Source of the DNA: Akkermansiaceae bacterium UBA5020
Lineage (GTDB): Bacteria > Verrucomicrobiota > Verrucomicrobiia > Verrucomicrobiales > DEV007
Assembly: GCA_002396885.1 (NCBI GenBank)
Contig: DGXY01000066.1
Location: 22,504 to 52,156, forward strand
Reading direction: 5' to 3'
DNA: 29,653 nucleotides
Shown here: piece after piece, positions 29,626 through 29,653 of the stretch
Layout: the number at the start of each line of letters is the position of its first letter
How positions within the stretch are numbered: position 1 is the stretch's first letter
Translations under genes and position numbers: made by a program
The notes under the pieces: model-generated
Database searches by the model: none
Told to the model about the DNA's origin: nothing
Seen by the model: the letters and a program-made list of their open reading frames with translations, nothing else

Positions 29626-29653
29626 GCCAAATCGAGGGGAAGAGCTACCTTGC

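Overview
The window looks like a piece of a Verrucomicrobiota (PVC superphylum) chromosome, probably a soil or aquatic polymer degrader. The main clues are protein families concentrated in that group: a PVC-type membrane-bound dehydrogenase fused to HEAT repeats and cytochrome c, a DUF1549/DUF1553 cytochrome protein next to a Tat-exported DUF1501 protein, secreted sulfatase and Gfo/Idh enzymes, and a verrucomicrobial ECF sigma factor with its small membrane partner. No rRNA, tRNA, CRISPR array or transposase was seen.

Left part (1-13.6 kb): two divergent catabolic modules. At the left edge is the N-terminal 861 residues of a PmoA-like/PVC-dehydrogenase/HEAT protein (minus strand). It diverges from a truncated PAS-AraC regulator. 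About 10.2 kb to the right the same promoter and regulator arrangement recurs intact: a full PAS-AraC regulator (12874-13614, +) diverges from a five-gene minus-strand operon. In transcription order the operon is dehydrogenase-cytochrome-ThuA fusion, Gfo/Idh oxidoreductase, sulfatase, FAD-dependent oxidoreductase and SGNH esterase. All but Gfo/Idh carry export signals. Together they suggest periplasmic oxidation, desulfation and deesterification of a decorated glycan, with no classical glycoside hydrolase in the window.

Middle (13.8-18.85 kb): the DUF1549/DUF1553 and DUF1501 pair, split by an opposite-strand Doc/AbrB toxin-antitoxin pair. The DUF1549 gene carries an in-frame REP-like inverted repeat.

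Seam (18.85-19.19 kb): no intact gene, only the tail of a dead AraC regulator. To its right the gene content changes character, so this could be an evolutionary or assembly junction.

Right part (19.2-29.65 kb): a Tat-exported TIM-barrel isomerase/epimerase, a secreted thioredoxin-like protein, an ECF sigma factor, a small single-TM protein (possible anti-sigma), a PDZ protein with a dead trypsin-like domain, RecR, a membrane protein with a degenerate class III cyclase domain, two tandem secreted trypsins with choice-of-anchor-D-like tails, a polysaccharide pyruvyl transferase family protein and a small secreted hypothetical protein.

All functional statements are read from motifs by eye. No database search was run.
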